DNA of 64,000 bases from Thalassobacillus sp. CUG 92003 (GTDB lineage: Bacteria; Bacillota; Bacilli; Bacillales; Halobacillaceae). The translations under genes and the position numbers were made by a program. The DNA is taken from NCBI RefSeq assembly GCF_013618635.1, contig NZ_JABLSJ010000004.1, positions 186,001-250,000 of the forward strand. Reading direction: 5' to 3'. Positions 46,712-56,343 of the stretch are shown in pieces. Each line of letters starts with the position of its first letter. Position 1 is the stretch's first letter. The notes under the pieces are model-generated. The model ran no database searches. It saw only the letters and a list, made by a program, of their open reading frames with translations, and was not told where the DNA came from.

Positions 46712-48240
46712 TACGCGTCCCCCTCTTTCTGCTGCTGTTTGCTGCCAGCCATCAATAAGCCTAGCTCCTGCTCATCTGTGTCTTCAGGCGATGTTTCGGC
46801 CACCACTTCACCGTCAAACATAACGGCGATGCGATCGCTCAAATTCATGATTTCATCCAATTCGAACGACAAAAGCAAAACAGCGCGCCCTTTACCGCGT
46901 TCTTCAATTAACTTGTTATGGATGAATTCAATCGCCCCAACGTCCAATCCCCTAGTTGGCTGAGCTGCCACAATCAAATCAGGTGAACGATCGATCTCTC
47001 TACCTATGATCGCTTTTTGCTGATTTCCGCCTGATAAGGAACGGGCATGGGTGAAAATACTGGGCGTTCGCACATCGTACTCTTCTATTAACGATTTGGC
47101 TTTTTCGGATATGGATTTATAATTTAAGATCCCTGATTTTGCGAACGGGTTTTGATAATACGTTTGCAGCACCATGTTTTCTCTCATTGGGAAATCCAAT
47201 ACCAGACCGAACTTGTGACGATCTTGCGGAATGTGCGAAATGCCCGACTCCGTAACTTTTCGAGGTGTTTGATTGGCGATGTTTTGGCCATGAATCGTGA
47301 TGCTGCCTGAATCGCTTTTACGCAATCCCGTGATTGCTTCAATCAATTCTGTCTGGCCATTACCGTCAACCCCAGCTATGCCGACTATTTCGCCAGCATG
47401 GACATCCAAGTTGACACCTTTGACCATTTCCACACCACGACTGTCTTTCACGTGTAGATCGACGACAGATAGATACTTATCCTTGGGTTCTGCAGGTGTC
47501 TTTTCAGAAGTGAAACTGACTTCTCGGCCAACCATAAGTGAAGCAAGTTCCGTGACATTCGTATCAGAAACGTTCAATGTATCGATGCCTTCCCCTTTTC
47601 GAATGACTGTACAGCGATCACACACCTCCATAATCTCTTTCAATTTATGGGTGATGAGAATGATTGATTTACCCTCTCGTACCAGACTGCGCATGATTTC
47701 AGTCAATTCCTTAATTTCTGGAGGTGTGAGGACCGCAGTCGGCTCATCCAAAATAAGAATTTCCGCGCCTCTGTAAAGGGTTTTGAGTATCTCTACCCGC
47801 TGCTGCATCCCTACGGATATATCTCTGATTTTGGCACGCGGGTCAACATTCAGCCCGTATTGCTCCGAGAGTTCTTTCACTTGTTTTTCAGCCTGACGAA
47901 TATCAACCGTAGCATTCTTTTTGGGTTCACTGCCTAAGACGATGTTTTCCGTAACCGTAAATGTATCAATCAGCATGAAATGTTGGTGAACCATCCCGAT
48001 ACCAAGATCATTGGCTACATTAGGGTTCGATATATGAACTTCCTTACCTTTCACGCGAATATGGCCTTTCTCCGGCTGATAAAGGCCAAACAATACATTC
48101 ATCAGCGTGGACTTTCCTGCTCCGTTTTCTCCAAGCAACGCATGGATTTCGCCTTGTTTCACCTGTAAATTGACATTATTATTGGCCACAACGCCAGGGA
48201 ATTCTTTGCGAATATCCAGCATTTCTATCACATAATCCAT
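46711..48240 (-). CDS. nupO: Nucleoside-type ABC transporter ATP-binding protein (NupO/YufO-like)
   Basis: A 509-residue tandem ABC ATPase, two nucleotide-binding domains in one chain as in sugar and nucleoside importers. The first domain has GENGAGKST, the signature VGMQQRVEI and LILDEPTAVLTP. The second has GVDGNGQTE as a degenerate P-loop, LSGGNQQKAIIGRE, and DLIVAAQPTRGLDVG. It starts 164 bp behind the binding protein, after two hairpins that would reduce its expression relative to nupN. Confidence 0.92.
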   Translation of the reverse strand: MDYVIEMLDIRKEFPGVVANNNVNLQVKQGEIHALLGENGAGKSTLMNVLFGLYQPEKGHIRVKGKEVHISNPNVANDLGIGMVHQHFMLIDTFTVTENIVLGSEPKKNATVDIRQAEKQVKELSEQYGLNVDPRAKIRDISVGMQQRVEILKTLYRGAEILILDEPTAVLTPPEIKELTEIMRSLVREGKSIILITHKLKEIMEVCDRCTVIRKGEGIDTLNVSDTNVTELASLMVGREVSFTSEKTPAEPKDKYLSVVDLHVKDSRGVEMVKGVNLDVHAGEIVGIAGVDGNGQTELIEAITGLRKSDSGSITIHGQNIANQTPRKVTESGISHIPQDRHKFGLVLDFPMRENMVLQTYYQNPFAKSGILNYKSISEKAKSLIEEYDVRTPSIFTHARSLSGGNQQKAIIGREIDRSPDLIVAAQPTRGLDVGAIEFIHNKLIEERGKGRAVLLLSFELDEIMNLSDRIAVMFDGEVVAETSPEDTDEQELGLLMAGSKQQQKEGDA

Positions 48241-48297
48241 GACCTCACCCTTTCGTTACAGTTCTCTATTTTCTACAATTAAGGTCTGATGCGTCTT

Positions 48298-48353
48298 GAA
48301 AAAATCATCAAATGAAAAGGGCCGGATTCAATCTTTTCATTTGATGATTTTTT
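48298..48353 (-). terminator. Second hairpin between nupN and nupO
   Basis: AAAAAATCATCAAATGAAAAG is exactly mirrored by CTTTTCATTTGATGATTTTTT around a 13-base loop, a 21-bp perfect stem. It probably acts with the next hairpin as a partial terminator so that the binding protein is made in excess. Confidence 0.85.
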
Positions 48354-48371
48354 ATATGTAAAGAAAAGAAG

Positions 48372-48392
48372 AAGGCTAGGCAGCCTAGCCTT
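48372..48392 (-). terminator. First hairpin directly behind nupN
   Basis: AAGGCTAGG...CCTAGCCTT forms a perfect 9-bp stem around 3 bases, followed on the minus strand by CTTCTTTTCTTT. Confidence 0.75.
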
Positions 48393-48404
48393 ACTTCCTC
48401 ATCT

Positions 48405-49538
48405 TTATAAAGAACTTTCGAATTCTTTTAGTTCGTCACGCGTGCTTGGTACTTCTATATCGCCGTTAGTAATTTTCTGCTTCCATTCTTCGATGGCCGT
48501 GGTGATTTCCTCAGTCAGTGCTTCTTCGTTCGTACGTGCGATGCTGATAGCCTCATCACCAAGTCCGTATTCCAACACTTCACCGCCTGGGAATTCTCCG
48601 TCCATTGCCTGCTGGGAAACATCCTGAACTGCAATATCAACGCGCTTGACCATAGAAGTCAACGTCACGTTATCGTCACCAATCGCGCCTTCTTCATGCT
48701 GGTCGCGGTCAACACCGATCACCCAAACATTCTCGTCCGGATTGTTATTTTTAATATCTTTCGCCTGAGCGAACACGCCATTACCTGTCGCGCCAGAAGC
48801 ATGGTAAATGACATCTGCCCCGCCGGAGTACATGTTAGATGCAATCAGTTTCCCTTTGTCGGAAGCAGCGAAGCTCCCCGCATATTCCACGTCGACTTCG
48901 ATGTCTTTATTCACTGATTTCACACCAGCTATATATCCTGCTTCAAATTTGTTAATCAAGTCCCCGTCAACACCACCGACAAATCCAACATGGTTTGATT
49001 CGGTTTTATGTGCAGCTGCTACCCCTGCAAGAAAGGAACCCTGATGCTCTTTAAATGTAATACTCGCAATATTATCACCTTCAGCAACAGAATCAACGAT
49101 TGAGAAGTTCGTGTCAGGATACTGACTAGCTACTTCTTCAATAGCGGGCTGAAGGAGATAGCCAATGCCATAGATAAGATTATAACCTTGGCGTACAAGG
49201 CGGTTCAGGTTCGTATTATAATCGGCGTCACTTTCAGATTGCGCGTAGTCATACCCTTCGTCTTCTTCAAGGCCATGTTCCTCTCCGAACGCTTGAAGAC
49301 CTTCCCACGCTGATTGGTTGAATGATTTATCATCCACACCGCCAACGTCTGTCACCATTGCAACGGAAAAGTCGCCGCCTTCAGCGCTGCCTGAATCGCT
49401 GCCATCTGATCCACTATTCTCTGTATCTTCTCCTCCGCTGTCACTGCCTGATCCTTCATCTCCTGATCCACAAGCACCCAGCACCATTCCAAGTGCTAAA
49501 AGCAGTGTTAACATCAGCATAAACTTTTTGATCTTCAA
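48405..49538 (-). CDS. nupN: BMP family substrate-binding lipoprotein (NupN/Med-like)
   Basis: A 377-residue solute-binding lipoprotein. The signal peptide ends in the lipobox LGAC (lipidated Cys23). A Gly/Ser/Asp/Glu-rich linker follows to about residue 55, and then the BMP domain (VAMVTDVGGVDDKSFNQSAW, YIAGVKSVNKDIEV, VWVIGVDRDQHEEGA). The gene starts with TTG at 49538, 8 nt after AGGGGG. This gives a normal basic signal-peptide start and no ATG or GTG fits better. BMP proteins of this type bind purine nucleosides. It heads the nupNOPQ-type operon, 103 bp behind the GntR gene. Confidence 0.92.
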   Translation of the reverse strand: MKIKKFMLMLTLLLALGMVLGACGSGDEGSGSDSGGEDTENSGSDGSDSGSAEGGDFSVAMVTDVGGVDDKSFNQSAWEGLQAFGEEHGLEEDEGYDYAQSESDADYNTNLNRLVRQGYNLIYGIGYLLQPAIEEVASQYPDTNFSIVDSVAEGDNIASITFKEHQGSFLAGVAAAHKTESNHVGFVGGVDGDLINKFEAGYIAGVKSVNKDIEVDVEYAGSFAASDKGKLIASNMYSGGADVIYHASGATGNGVFAQAKDIKNNNPDENVWVIGVDRDQHEEGAIGDDNVTLTSMVKRVDIAVQDVSQQAMDGEFPGGEVLEYGLGDEAISIARTNEEALTEEITTAIEEWKQKITNGDIEVPSTRDELKEFESSL

Positions 49539-49641
49539 ATAAATAACCCCCTAGAAATTTTTAAAAATTCAAAATTGCACGTGAAAAAAAAGGACCCCGA
49601 TCACCTTCCTGACCGCATCACCTCCTTAATTATGAAAACCC

Positions 49642-50367
49642 TTACACACGTTTTCGTAAAACGTGGAAACTGAATTTATCTGCCCTGAAGTAATTGGAGG
49701 ACAAAAGCACAGGTTCATCATCCAAATTATAATGCATTTGTTTTAACAACAATAAAGATTGTTCAGGATCACAGTTCAAAATGGATGAAATCCGATCATG
49801 ATAGCCGATCGGTTCAATGTGCGTGACCGCATAACTAATCCTTTGTGAGGCGTAATTCTCCATTGTATTAAAAATGGAGTCCGCTTCACGTACTTTTTCA
49901 AGCGGTATTAAATGCTCGGGAATTTTGTCAATACAGAACACCACAGGTAAGTTATCAGCAGTCCGAACCCGCTCCACCTTTGCCAGTTTATGTATAAGGG
50001 TAGGTTCAAATCGCAGTCTATCATCTTCAGTCGGCTCAATGAGTTCAGCTGATAAGTATTGAACGCCAGGCTCCATACCGGACTTTTCGATCATACTCGT
50101 TACACTATTCAGTTCTTCTATTCCCGAGGAAAATACAGGTTTAGGATTAACAAAGGTTCCTACACCGTGTCTCCTCGTAACCACATTTTCCTCTTCTAGG
50201 ATGCGCAATGCCTCACGAAGCGTCGCTCTGGAAACGCCTAGTGTTTTGGATAATTCAAATTCGGAAGGTAATTTCTCTTTTTCTCGGTGTATTCCGTTTT
50301 CAATGTCACGCTTTATTTGATCGATTACCTGCAAATAAAGGTGACGCGTATCTTGCCTGATCGACAT
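49642..50367 (-). CDS. ymfC: GntR family regulator (YmfC-like, HutC/UTRA type)
   Basis: A 241-residue transcription factor. A GntR winged helix lies at about 5-75 ([40 protein letters not shown]) and a HutC/UTRA ligand-binding domain at about 90-240. I use ATG 50367 after GGGGTG. It lies just upstream of the nup-like importer on the same strand, so it may respond to nucleosides or related compounds and regulate that operon; this is inference from context. Its operator was not identified with confidence. Confidence 0.88.
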   Translation of the reverse strand: MSIRQDTRHLYLQVIDQIKRDIENGIHREKEKLPSEFELSKTLGVSRATLREALRILEEENVVTRRHGVGTFVNPKPVFSSGIEELNSVTSMIEKSGMEPGVQYLSAELIEPTEDDRLRFEPTLIHKLAKVERVRTADNLPVVFCIDKIPEHLIPLEKVREADSIFNTMENYASQRISYAVTHIEPIGYHDRISSILNCDPEQSLLLLKQMHYNLDDEPVLLSSNYFRADKFSFHVLRKRV

Positions 50368-50530
50368 ATGCTTCACCCCAAGTCAAAATTCCGTTACGCT
50401 AGAGATCTGACCTCTGACGTTCGACACATCATGTTCGAGAATAATATAACACTTTTCTACATATAAATAAATAGAATTAGGACATTTTTATGGAATCGCG
50501 TACAAGTTTATTCATAATTGCTCGCTCACA

Positions 50531-50572
50531 AATAAATCCCTCCACTGCTTTGCAGCGATGGAGGGATTTTTC
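50531..50572 (-). terminator. Terminator after spoIIIE
   Basis: On the minus strand AAATCCCTCCATCGCTGC pairs with GCAGTGGAGGGATTT around a short loop, with AAAAA before and TTTATTTG after the stem. Confidence 0.85.
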
Positions 50573-50573
50573 A

Positions 50574-52874
50574 TTATGACGTATGTTCTTCCTGGGACTC
50601 ACTGACTAGAACGGTTCTAGGCTTACTTCCCTCGTAAGGACCTACGATTCCGTTATCTTCCATCGCATCAATCAAACGGGCTGCTCGAGTATACCCGATT
50701 CTGAATCTGCGTTGAAGCATGGATACGCTAGCGCTTTGCATGTCGATGATCATTTGGACAGCCTCAGGATACAAATCATCGTCGACTTCTTGTTTTACTT
50801 CGTTTTCTTCTTCCGGAATCATCTCATCTTGATATTGGGCCTTTTGCTGCTCAACACAATAATCGACTATCCGCTCCACTTCATTATCAGAGAGAAAAGC
50901 CCCCTGGACACGCGTTGGTTTATTGTTGCCAACGGGCGTGAACAACATGTCGCCTTTTCCGAGCAATTTTTCCGCTCCACCAGAATCGAGAATGGTTCTG
51001 GAATCCGTTTGCGATGAGACACTAAAGGCGATCCGTGACGGAATGTTTGCTTTGATAACGCCTGTGATGACATCGACTGACGGCCGTTGGGTAGCGATGA
51101 TCAAATGGATGCCAGCCGCCCTTGCCATCTGTGCTAAGCGTGTAATGGCGTCCTCAACATCATTCGAAGCGACCATCATGAGGTCGGCCAGCTCATCGAC
51201 TAACACGACAATATACGGAAGCTGCGGCTGACTATTCTCTTCTTCCTGATTGTGTTTCTTAATATATTCATTATAACCTTCGATATTTCTCGTTCCCGTT
51301 TCTGAAAACAATTCATATCGTCTTTCCATTTCATCCACTACTTTTTTCAATGCCCGTGAAGCCTTTTTAGGGTCGGTCACGACAGGTGCAAGGAGGTGCG
51401 GGATACCGTTATAGACATTCAGTTCCACTTTTTTCGGATCGATCATCATCATTTTCACTTCATGCGGTTTAGCACGCATTAAAATGCTCGTAATAATCCC
51501 ATTGATACATACGCTCTTCCCGCTTCCGGTCGCGCCTGCTACCAATAGATGAGGCATTTTATTTAATTCAGCCATGATCGCTTCACCGGAGATGTCACGC
51601 CCTAAGGCAAAGCTTAGTTTCGAGCCTTTCGGATTTGGATTGGCATCAAAGACTTCCCGTAACGATACCATCGCGATTTCCTGATTGGGCACCTCGATTC
51701 CAACAGCTGATTTTCCCGGAATCGGTGCTTCAATTCTAATGTCTTTAGCGGCTAGGGCCAGGGCTAAATCATCATTCAGATTCACGATTTTACTGACCTT
51801 AACCCCCACGTCAGGGTACACTTCGTATTTCGTGACTGAGGGGCCGACATGGACTTTTGTAACTTTAGCTTTCACGCCGAAACTTTGGAACGTTTTTTCA
51901 AGCTTCCTTACTGTAGCCTGAATATGAGATCGTTCCTGAGCCTGGGGATTATGAGTAGGCTCATCTAATAAATCAAGACCTGGCAGATTATAATCCATGT
52001 TTTCCACTTCGGTTAAAGGTAATGATTGGTCAAGTGATGTATCTTCTTTACTATCTTCATCAGCAGACTCTTCTAACGGAGTTCCGGGCTCTGTATAAGT
52101 AGCAGATTCGGTAAAATCCTGTATGATCGGTTCTTCGTATCCACTCTCATCAAGACTTTCCTCGGAAACCGAACGGCTCTCCACCTCTTTTTGATCCGTA
52201 GCAGTATCAGAGGTCTGTTTCGCTGAGCCATCTTTACGATTAAAGCTGACCTGCCTGATATTTTCCCATAGACGCATCCCCACCGGTTTCACCTTTTGGG
52301 AAAGTCCTTTCAAAATATCGCCGATAGACCATTCCGTCATAAACACAAGCCCGACAAGAAAGATAAAGAACGAAACGATTTTGGCTCCTGTAGCTGAAAA
52401 TAAGAAATAATTCACAGCAAAAAGGAATCCGCCTGTCATGCCAGCCCCAATCGTTGAGTAACTCACTTCATCACTGACATAGTCAAAAAATTGATTCCAC
52501 GTCAAGCCTAATACAGACGCTTCCGGGTCATTCGTCAGCAACGCTTCAAAAGACTGGATATGGGTGAACAGAAGAACAGCGCTAAATAAAATATAAAAGC
52601 CGATCATGCGTTTATGTAAAAAGCGTGGCCACCTTCGAGTGATCATCATAAACAGACCTAATGCGAAAAAGAACAAGGACGCAATAAAATACCAGACACC
52701 AAAGAAAAATTGCAGAACATGTTCAAGCCCCCCAGGGATCGCACCATCACTAATTGCTGAGGCACCGCTCCCAAAAACGGCCACAAACACAAACAGAAGC
52801 CCGAATAGTTCAAATTTCACCTGTTGTTTCAGCTTCGTTTTCTTGTTCTGCCGTTTTTTTCTTTTCCTGGCCAT
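50574..52874 (-). CDS. spoIIIE: DNA translocase FtsK/SpoIIIE
   Basis: A 766-residue septal DNA pump that moves the chromosome into the forespore and clears trapped DNA. Four membrane spans lie in the first 190 residues. A Glu/Asp/Ser-rich linker spans about 215-310. The RecA-like motor has [12 protein letters not shown] and [12 protein letters not shown], and a C-terminal gamma winged helix ([20 protein letters not shown]) reads the orienting sequences. CAGGAGGTG precedes the ATG. Location behind tepA-ylzJ matches spoIIIE of B. subtilis. A second FtsK-like paralogue elsewhere in the genome cannot be excluded. Confidence 0.95.
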   Translation of the reverse strand: MARKRKKRQNKKTKLKQQVKFELFGLLFVFVAVFGSGASAISDGAIPGGLEHVLQFFFGVWYFIASLFFFALGLFMMITRRWPRFLHKRMIGFYILFSAVLLFTHIQSFEALLTNDPEASVLGLTWNQFFDYVSDEVSYSTIGAGMTGGFLFAVNYFLFSATGAKIVSFFIFLVGLVFMTEWSIGDILKGLSQKVKPVGMRLWENIRQVSFNRKDGSAKQTSDTATDQKEVESRSVSEESLDESGYEEPIIQDFTESATYTEPGTPLEESADEDSKEDTSLDQSLPLTEVENMDYNLPGLDLLDEPTHNPQAQERSHIQATVRKLEKTFQSFGVKAKVTKVHVGPSVTKYEVYPDVGVKVSKIVNLNDDLALALAAKDIRIEAPIPGKSAVGIEVPNQEIAMVSLREVFDANPNPKGSKLSFALGRDISGEAIMAELNKMPHLLVAGATGSGKSVCINGIITSILMRAKPHEVKMMMIDPKKVELNVYNGIPHLLAPVVTDPKKASRALKKVVDEMERRYELFSETGTRNIEGYNEYIKKHNQEEENSQPQLPYIVVLVDELADLMMVASNDVEDAITRLAQMARAAGIHLIIATQRPSVDVITGVIKANIPSRIAFSVSSQTDSRTILDSGGAEKLLGKGDMLFTPVGNNKPTRVQGAFLSDNEVERIVDYCVEQQKAQYQDEMIPEEENEVKQEVDDDLYPEAVQMIIDMQSASVSMLQRRFRIGYTRAARLIDAMEDNGIVGPYEGSKPRTVLVSESQEEHTS

Positions 52875-53000
52875 GACATCACCTCCTGAAAAAATGAATC
52901 AGGATGTCTTTCTATTCTGGGGCTGTTCCCGACAGAACGTGAAAAATCATCCTGTACCATCTTTCATTATATCACAGGCAAGCGTATGTTTGGCTATGAC

Positions 53001-53210
53001 TTAACGTTTAATTTTGCGCCCCGGCTGGAGCTGATCATCGAGAAAATCCTGGGGATCAGTGGATAAAAGCTGGACGACTTCCACATGCCCATCCCCACTG
53101 TCCATCACCTTGACAGGACAATTTCTCAATGATCCATATAATACGTTTTGATAGTCTTCGTCACGAGCAGGAAAAATATCGTGTTCACTTAAAGGCGTAT
53201 ATAAAATCAT
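53001..53210 (-). CDS. ylzJ: YlzJ-like protein
   Basis: A 69-residue small protein with the family start [15 protein letters not shown]. It overlaps the tepA stop by four bases (ATGA) and lies 126 bp before spoIIIE, as in B. subtilis. Its function is unknown. The N-terminal tyrosine/proline phrase is the recognisable feature; no membrane span or cofactor motif is seen. Confidence 0.85.
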   Translation of the reverse strand: MILYTPLSEHDIFPARDEDYQNVLYGSLRNCPVKVMDSGDGHVEVVQLLSTDPQDFLDDQLQPGRKIKR

Positions 53211-53935
53211 TGGACCACCTGATCTTCTTCTGGTTTATTTTGTTCGATCATTTCGTTTAATTTTTCCATCGCTTCTTTTACGCCGCCTACTGCATCAATG
53301 ATGCCATATTCAACCGCCTTATCCCCCACTACATTCGTACCGATGTCCCTCGTCAAGTTACCTTTCGCAAACATAAGTTCCTTGAATTTGTCTTCGGTAA
53401 TATTAGAGTGCCTTGTGACAAAGTTGATGACACGATCCTGCATTTTATCCATATACTCAAAGGTTTGAGGTACGCCGATAACCAGCCCATTCAATCTGAT
53501 GGGGTGGATCGTCATCGTAGCTGTTTCAACGACATAAGAATGGTCCGCAGCTACAGCAATAGGGACACCGATTGAATGCCCTCCGCCCAATACGATGGAC
53601 ACCGTAGGTTTAGACAATGATGCAATCATTTCCGAAATGGCTAAACCAGCCTCAACATCCCCTCCAACTGTGTTCAACAGGACGACTAGCCCTTCAATTT
53701 TTGGATTTTGTTCGATCGCAATTAATTGAGGGATAAGGTGTTCATACTTGGTCGTTTTATTTTGAGGCGGCAGCTGCATATGGCCTTCTACTTGACCAAT
53801 GATTGACAATACATGGATATTAGAATCAGCCGGCTGAGGAACGGAGGACGTCCCGAGCTGTTGTATTTTTTCCACTAAAGCAGATTTGTCCTGGCCTTTG
53901 TCTTCTTGACTATTTTGCTGGAATGAATCATTCAT
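53207..53935 (-). CDS. tepA: TepA, ClpP-like translocation-enhancing protease
   Basis: A 242-residue ClpP/crotonase-fold protease. A possible catalytic serine is Ser121 in GGGHSIG, with histidine His144 in [30 protein letters not shown] is the substrate-channel segment preceding it. In B. subtilis TepA supports protein secretion and, during sporulation, degradation of small acid-soluble proteins. I start at ATG 53935 after AAAGGAG; six more codons upstream are possible but unsupported. It heads the tepA-ylzJ-(spoIIIE) group. Confidence 0.92.
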   Translation of the reverse strand: MNDSFQQNSQEDKGQDKSALVEKIQQLGTSSVPQPADSNIHVLSIIGQVEGHMQLPPQNKTTKYEHLIPQLIAIEQNPKIEGLVVLLNTVGGDVEAGLAISEMIASLSKPTVSIVLGGGHSIGVPIAVAADHSYVVETATMTIHPIRLNGLVIGVPQTFEYMDKMQDRVINFVTRHSNITEDKFKELMFAKGNLTRDIGTNVVGDKAVEYGIIDAVGGVKEAMEKLNEMIEQNKPEEDQVVQ

Positions 53936-54097
53936 GGCTATGCTCCTTTCCATTATCTGAGCTTAGTATAAACCACGAACCTCATAACCATACTTCAACA
54001 CCTATATAGACTGGAATAATGCTGCCGATGGCTATTTTACCGAGTTCTGCGCCTCGCTTATAACTGAACCGACCATATATGTCTTCACAACATAAAT

Positions 54098-54131
54098 AAG
54101 CAGTCCAATTAATTCGATAATTGAACTGCTT
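54098..54131 (-). terminator. Hairpin behind dapA
   Basis: AAGCAGT and ACTGCTT with a second pairing of CAATTA/AATTG inside form a stem between dapA and tepA. The following T tract on the minus strand is short (ATTTATG). Confidence 0.55.
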
Positions 54132-54214
54132 AAAAGATTACTCATAATATTTTGCACGTTAAAGGGTTAAATTGTTTCGAGTCAACGTTTTACGGATAAA
54201 GGCTTAAAGAAGCG

Positions 54215-55081
54215 TCATACAGGCATTAACTGCTTGATCGCTTCCTCTTCTGCCTGATCCAACGGCATCAACGGCATTCTGACACCGCCGACATTCACCC
54301 CTTTCATATTCAACGCAGCTTTCACAGGCGTAGGCGACGGCGCGCTGAACATGACTTTCATAAAGGGAAGCAATTTCCGGTGAAGAGCCGACGCTTCCTT
54401 AACTTTACCTTCATCAAAATAAGCGAGCATTTGCTGCATCTCAGCTCCAATGATATGTGAAGAGACTGACACGACTCCGTCTCCTCCTACGGCGTAAATA
54501 GGAAGGGTCAAATTGTCATCCCCGCTGTAAAGGGAGAACGTGTCATCCGTTCCTTCTATGATTTTAGCAATGCCATCCAGACTAGCGCTGGCTTCTTTCA
54601 CAGAAACGATATTATCCACTTTCGACAGTTCGATAACAGTCTCAGGTTCAAGTCCAGCTGCTGAACGCCCAGGTACATTGTAGAGCATCACAGGCAATGA
54701 TGTCGTATCAGCAATCGTCTTAAAATGGTGGTACATGCCTTTTTGATTCGGCTTGTTGTAATAAGGTGTTACTAACATGAGCGCATCGACACCAACCGAC
54801 TCTGCTTTCTGTGATAATTCAATCGAGGACTTTGTATGATTACTTCCGGTACCTGCGACAACAGGTACCCGCTTGTTGGCTGCTTTCACCACATGTTGAA
54901 GTAAGGATACTTTCTCTTCAGCTGTCAACGTCGGTGACTCTCCGGTCGTTCCCGCGACAACGAGTCCATCTGATCCATTATCAATTAAGTAGTTAACCAG
55001 TTGTGTAGTCATGTCGTAATCAATCTCTCCATGGGAATCGAACGGCGTAGCCATGGCGGTCAAGACTTTCCCAAAATTCAC
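54215..55081 (-). CDS. dapA: 4-hydroxy-tetrahydrodipicolinate synthase
   Basis: A 288-residue aldolase joining pyruvate and aspartate semialdehyde, the branch point to lysine, diaminopimelate and dipicolinate. GTTGESPTLT, YNVPGRSA with the proton-relay tyrosine (Tyr134) and the Schiff-base lysine Lys162 in VSVKEASA are visible. It starts with GTG at 55081 after GAAGGAG. The operon order asd-dapG-dapA supplies its substrate. It ends the dpa-asd-dapG-dapA run; its usual neighbour rnjB is not behind it. Confidence 0.97.
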   Translation of the reverse strand: MNFGKVLTAMATPFDSHGEIDYDMTTQLVNYLIDNGSDGLVVAGTTGESPTLTAEEKVSLLQHVVKAANKRVPVVAGTGSNHTKSSIELSQKAESVGVDALMLVTPYYNKPNQKGMYHHFKTIADTTSLPVMLYNVPGRSAAGLEPETVIELSKVDNIVSVKEASASLDGIAKIIEGTDDTFSLYSGDDNLTLPIYAVGGDGVVSVSSHIIGAEMQQMLAYFDEGKVKEASALHRKLLPFMKVMFSAPSPTPVKAALNMKGVNVGGVRMPLMPLDQAEEEAIKQLMPV

Positions 55082-55098
55082 GATGCTTCACTCCTTCT

Positions 55099-56319
55099 TC
55101 ACGATTCAAGATTCAGATGGAATATATTATGCAAGGCATTGACAGCCGTCACAAGATCCTGTTCACGAACCAAAACCCAAATGGTTGTATGCGAGTCGGC
55201 AGATTGCAGGATTTGAACGCCTTCTTCTGTTAACGTCTGCACAATTTTGGACGTAACACCTGGAACCCCAGTTATTCCTGCACCTACTGTCGAAACTTTC
55301 GCACAATTTGTTGTGACTTCCGGTTCGTACCCGCGTTCCTTTAATATTTCGATAGCCTGTTCTGTATACACTTCTTCGATCGTATAAATGACACCGCTCG
55401 GCGAAATGTTAATGAAGTCGACTGAGATGCCGGCTTCTGCCATTGATTTGAACACTTCTGACTGCAGAATCGATGGGTCTTCTTTAGATTGCACCCGGAT
55501 TTGCGTGATATCCGCCATGTGAGCGATTCCCGTTACGTTGCGATCAGAAATATCCTTTCCGGCTTCACCTTCACGCGAAGCTGCAACCAACGTACCCAAC
55601 TCAGGAGAATAAGTTGAACGCACACGAATGGGCACTTTAGCATGCATGGCGATTTCAACAGCACGAGGATGAATCACTTTCGCTCCCTGGTAAGCAAGAT
55701 TGCAAATTTCATTATAGGTCACAACTTTTAAAGCTCTCGCTGATTCCACTAACCTCGGATCCGCTGTCATAATGCCATCGACATCCGTAAATATATCAAT
55801 ATACTCCGCTTGAAGTGCGGCACCAAGCGCAGCAGCCGTGGTGTCACTTCCCCCGCGGCCAATCGTGGTGATTTCCCCGGATTCAGAACGGCCCTGAAAA
55901 CCTGCGACCACGACAACATCATGGGTTTTAAATTCCTCGAGTATGCGGGATGGGTCCATGCGCAGTATTTTCGCTTTTGTAAAATCATCTGTGGTCACAA
56001 ATCCTGCTTGAGCCCCGGTCAAACTTAGGGCAGAGACCCCTGATTGTTTAAGTTCATTTGAAAATACAACAGAGGATATCGTTTCACCGCAAGACATCAA
56101 CAAATCCTGCTCGCGTTTTGAGTTATGGGATGATGGAAAATCGATGAGACTGAGAAGGGTATCCGTTGCGTACGCATCCCCCTCACGTCCCATTGCTGAT
56201 ACCGTCACCACCACTTTATAGCCTTCTTGTAATGCTGATTTAATATGCTCAATTGCTTTGCTTCGGCTGTCAGCATCTCTGACTGATGTTCCACCGAATT
56301 TCTGTACCAATACGTTCAT
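55099..56319 (-). CDS. dapG: Aspartate kinase I (diaminopimelate-sensitive type)
   Basis: A 406-residue aspartokinase phosphorylating aspartate. VQKFGGTSVRD is at the N-terminus, GFQGRSESGEITTIGRGGSDTT is the catalytic loop, and two C-terminal ACT domains (about 265-400, QIRVQSKEDPSILQSEVF and TVGAGITGVPGVTSKIVQTL) serve for feedback control. Assignment as DapG rather than LysC or YclM rests on the asd-dapG-dapA context, as in B. subtilis, where this isoform responds to meso-diaminopimelate. Confidence 0.94.
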   Translation of the reverse strand: MNVLVQKFGGTSVRDADSRSKAIEHIKSALQEGYKVVVTVSAMGREGDAYATDTLLSLIDFPSSHNSKREQDLLMSCGETISSVVFSNELKQSGVSALSLTGAQAGFVTTDDFTKAKILRMDPSRILEEFKTHDVVVVAGFQGRSESGEITTIGRGGSDTTAAALGAALQAEYIDIFTDVDGIMTADPRLVESARALKVVTYNEICNLAYQGAKVIHPRAVEIAMHAKVPIRVRSTYSPELGTLVAASREGEAGKDISDRNVTGIAHMADITQIRVQSKEDPSILQSEVFKSMAEAGISVDFINISPSGVIYTIEEVYTEQAIEILKERGYEPEVTTNCAKVSTVGAGITGVPGVTSKIVQTLTEEGVQILQSADSHTTIWVLVREQDLVTAVNALHNIFHLNLES

Positions 56320-56343
56320 TATAAAGACACCTCTTAATTGAAA

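Noticed and set aside
50380-50500. Palindrome-like CGAACATGATGTGTCG before ymfC as an operator or LexA box
   Set aside because: It fails the LexA consensus in the second half-site and is not symmetric enough for a GntR-type operator.
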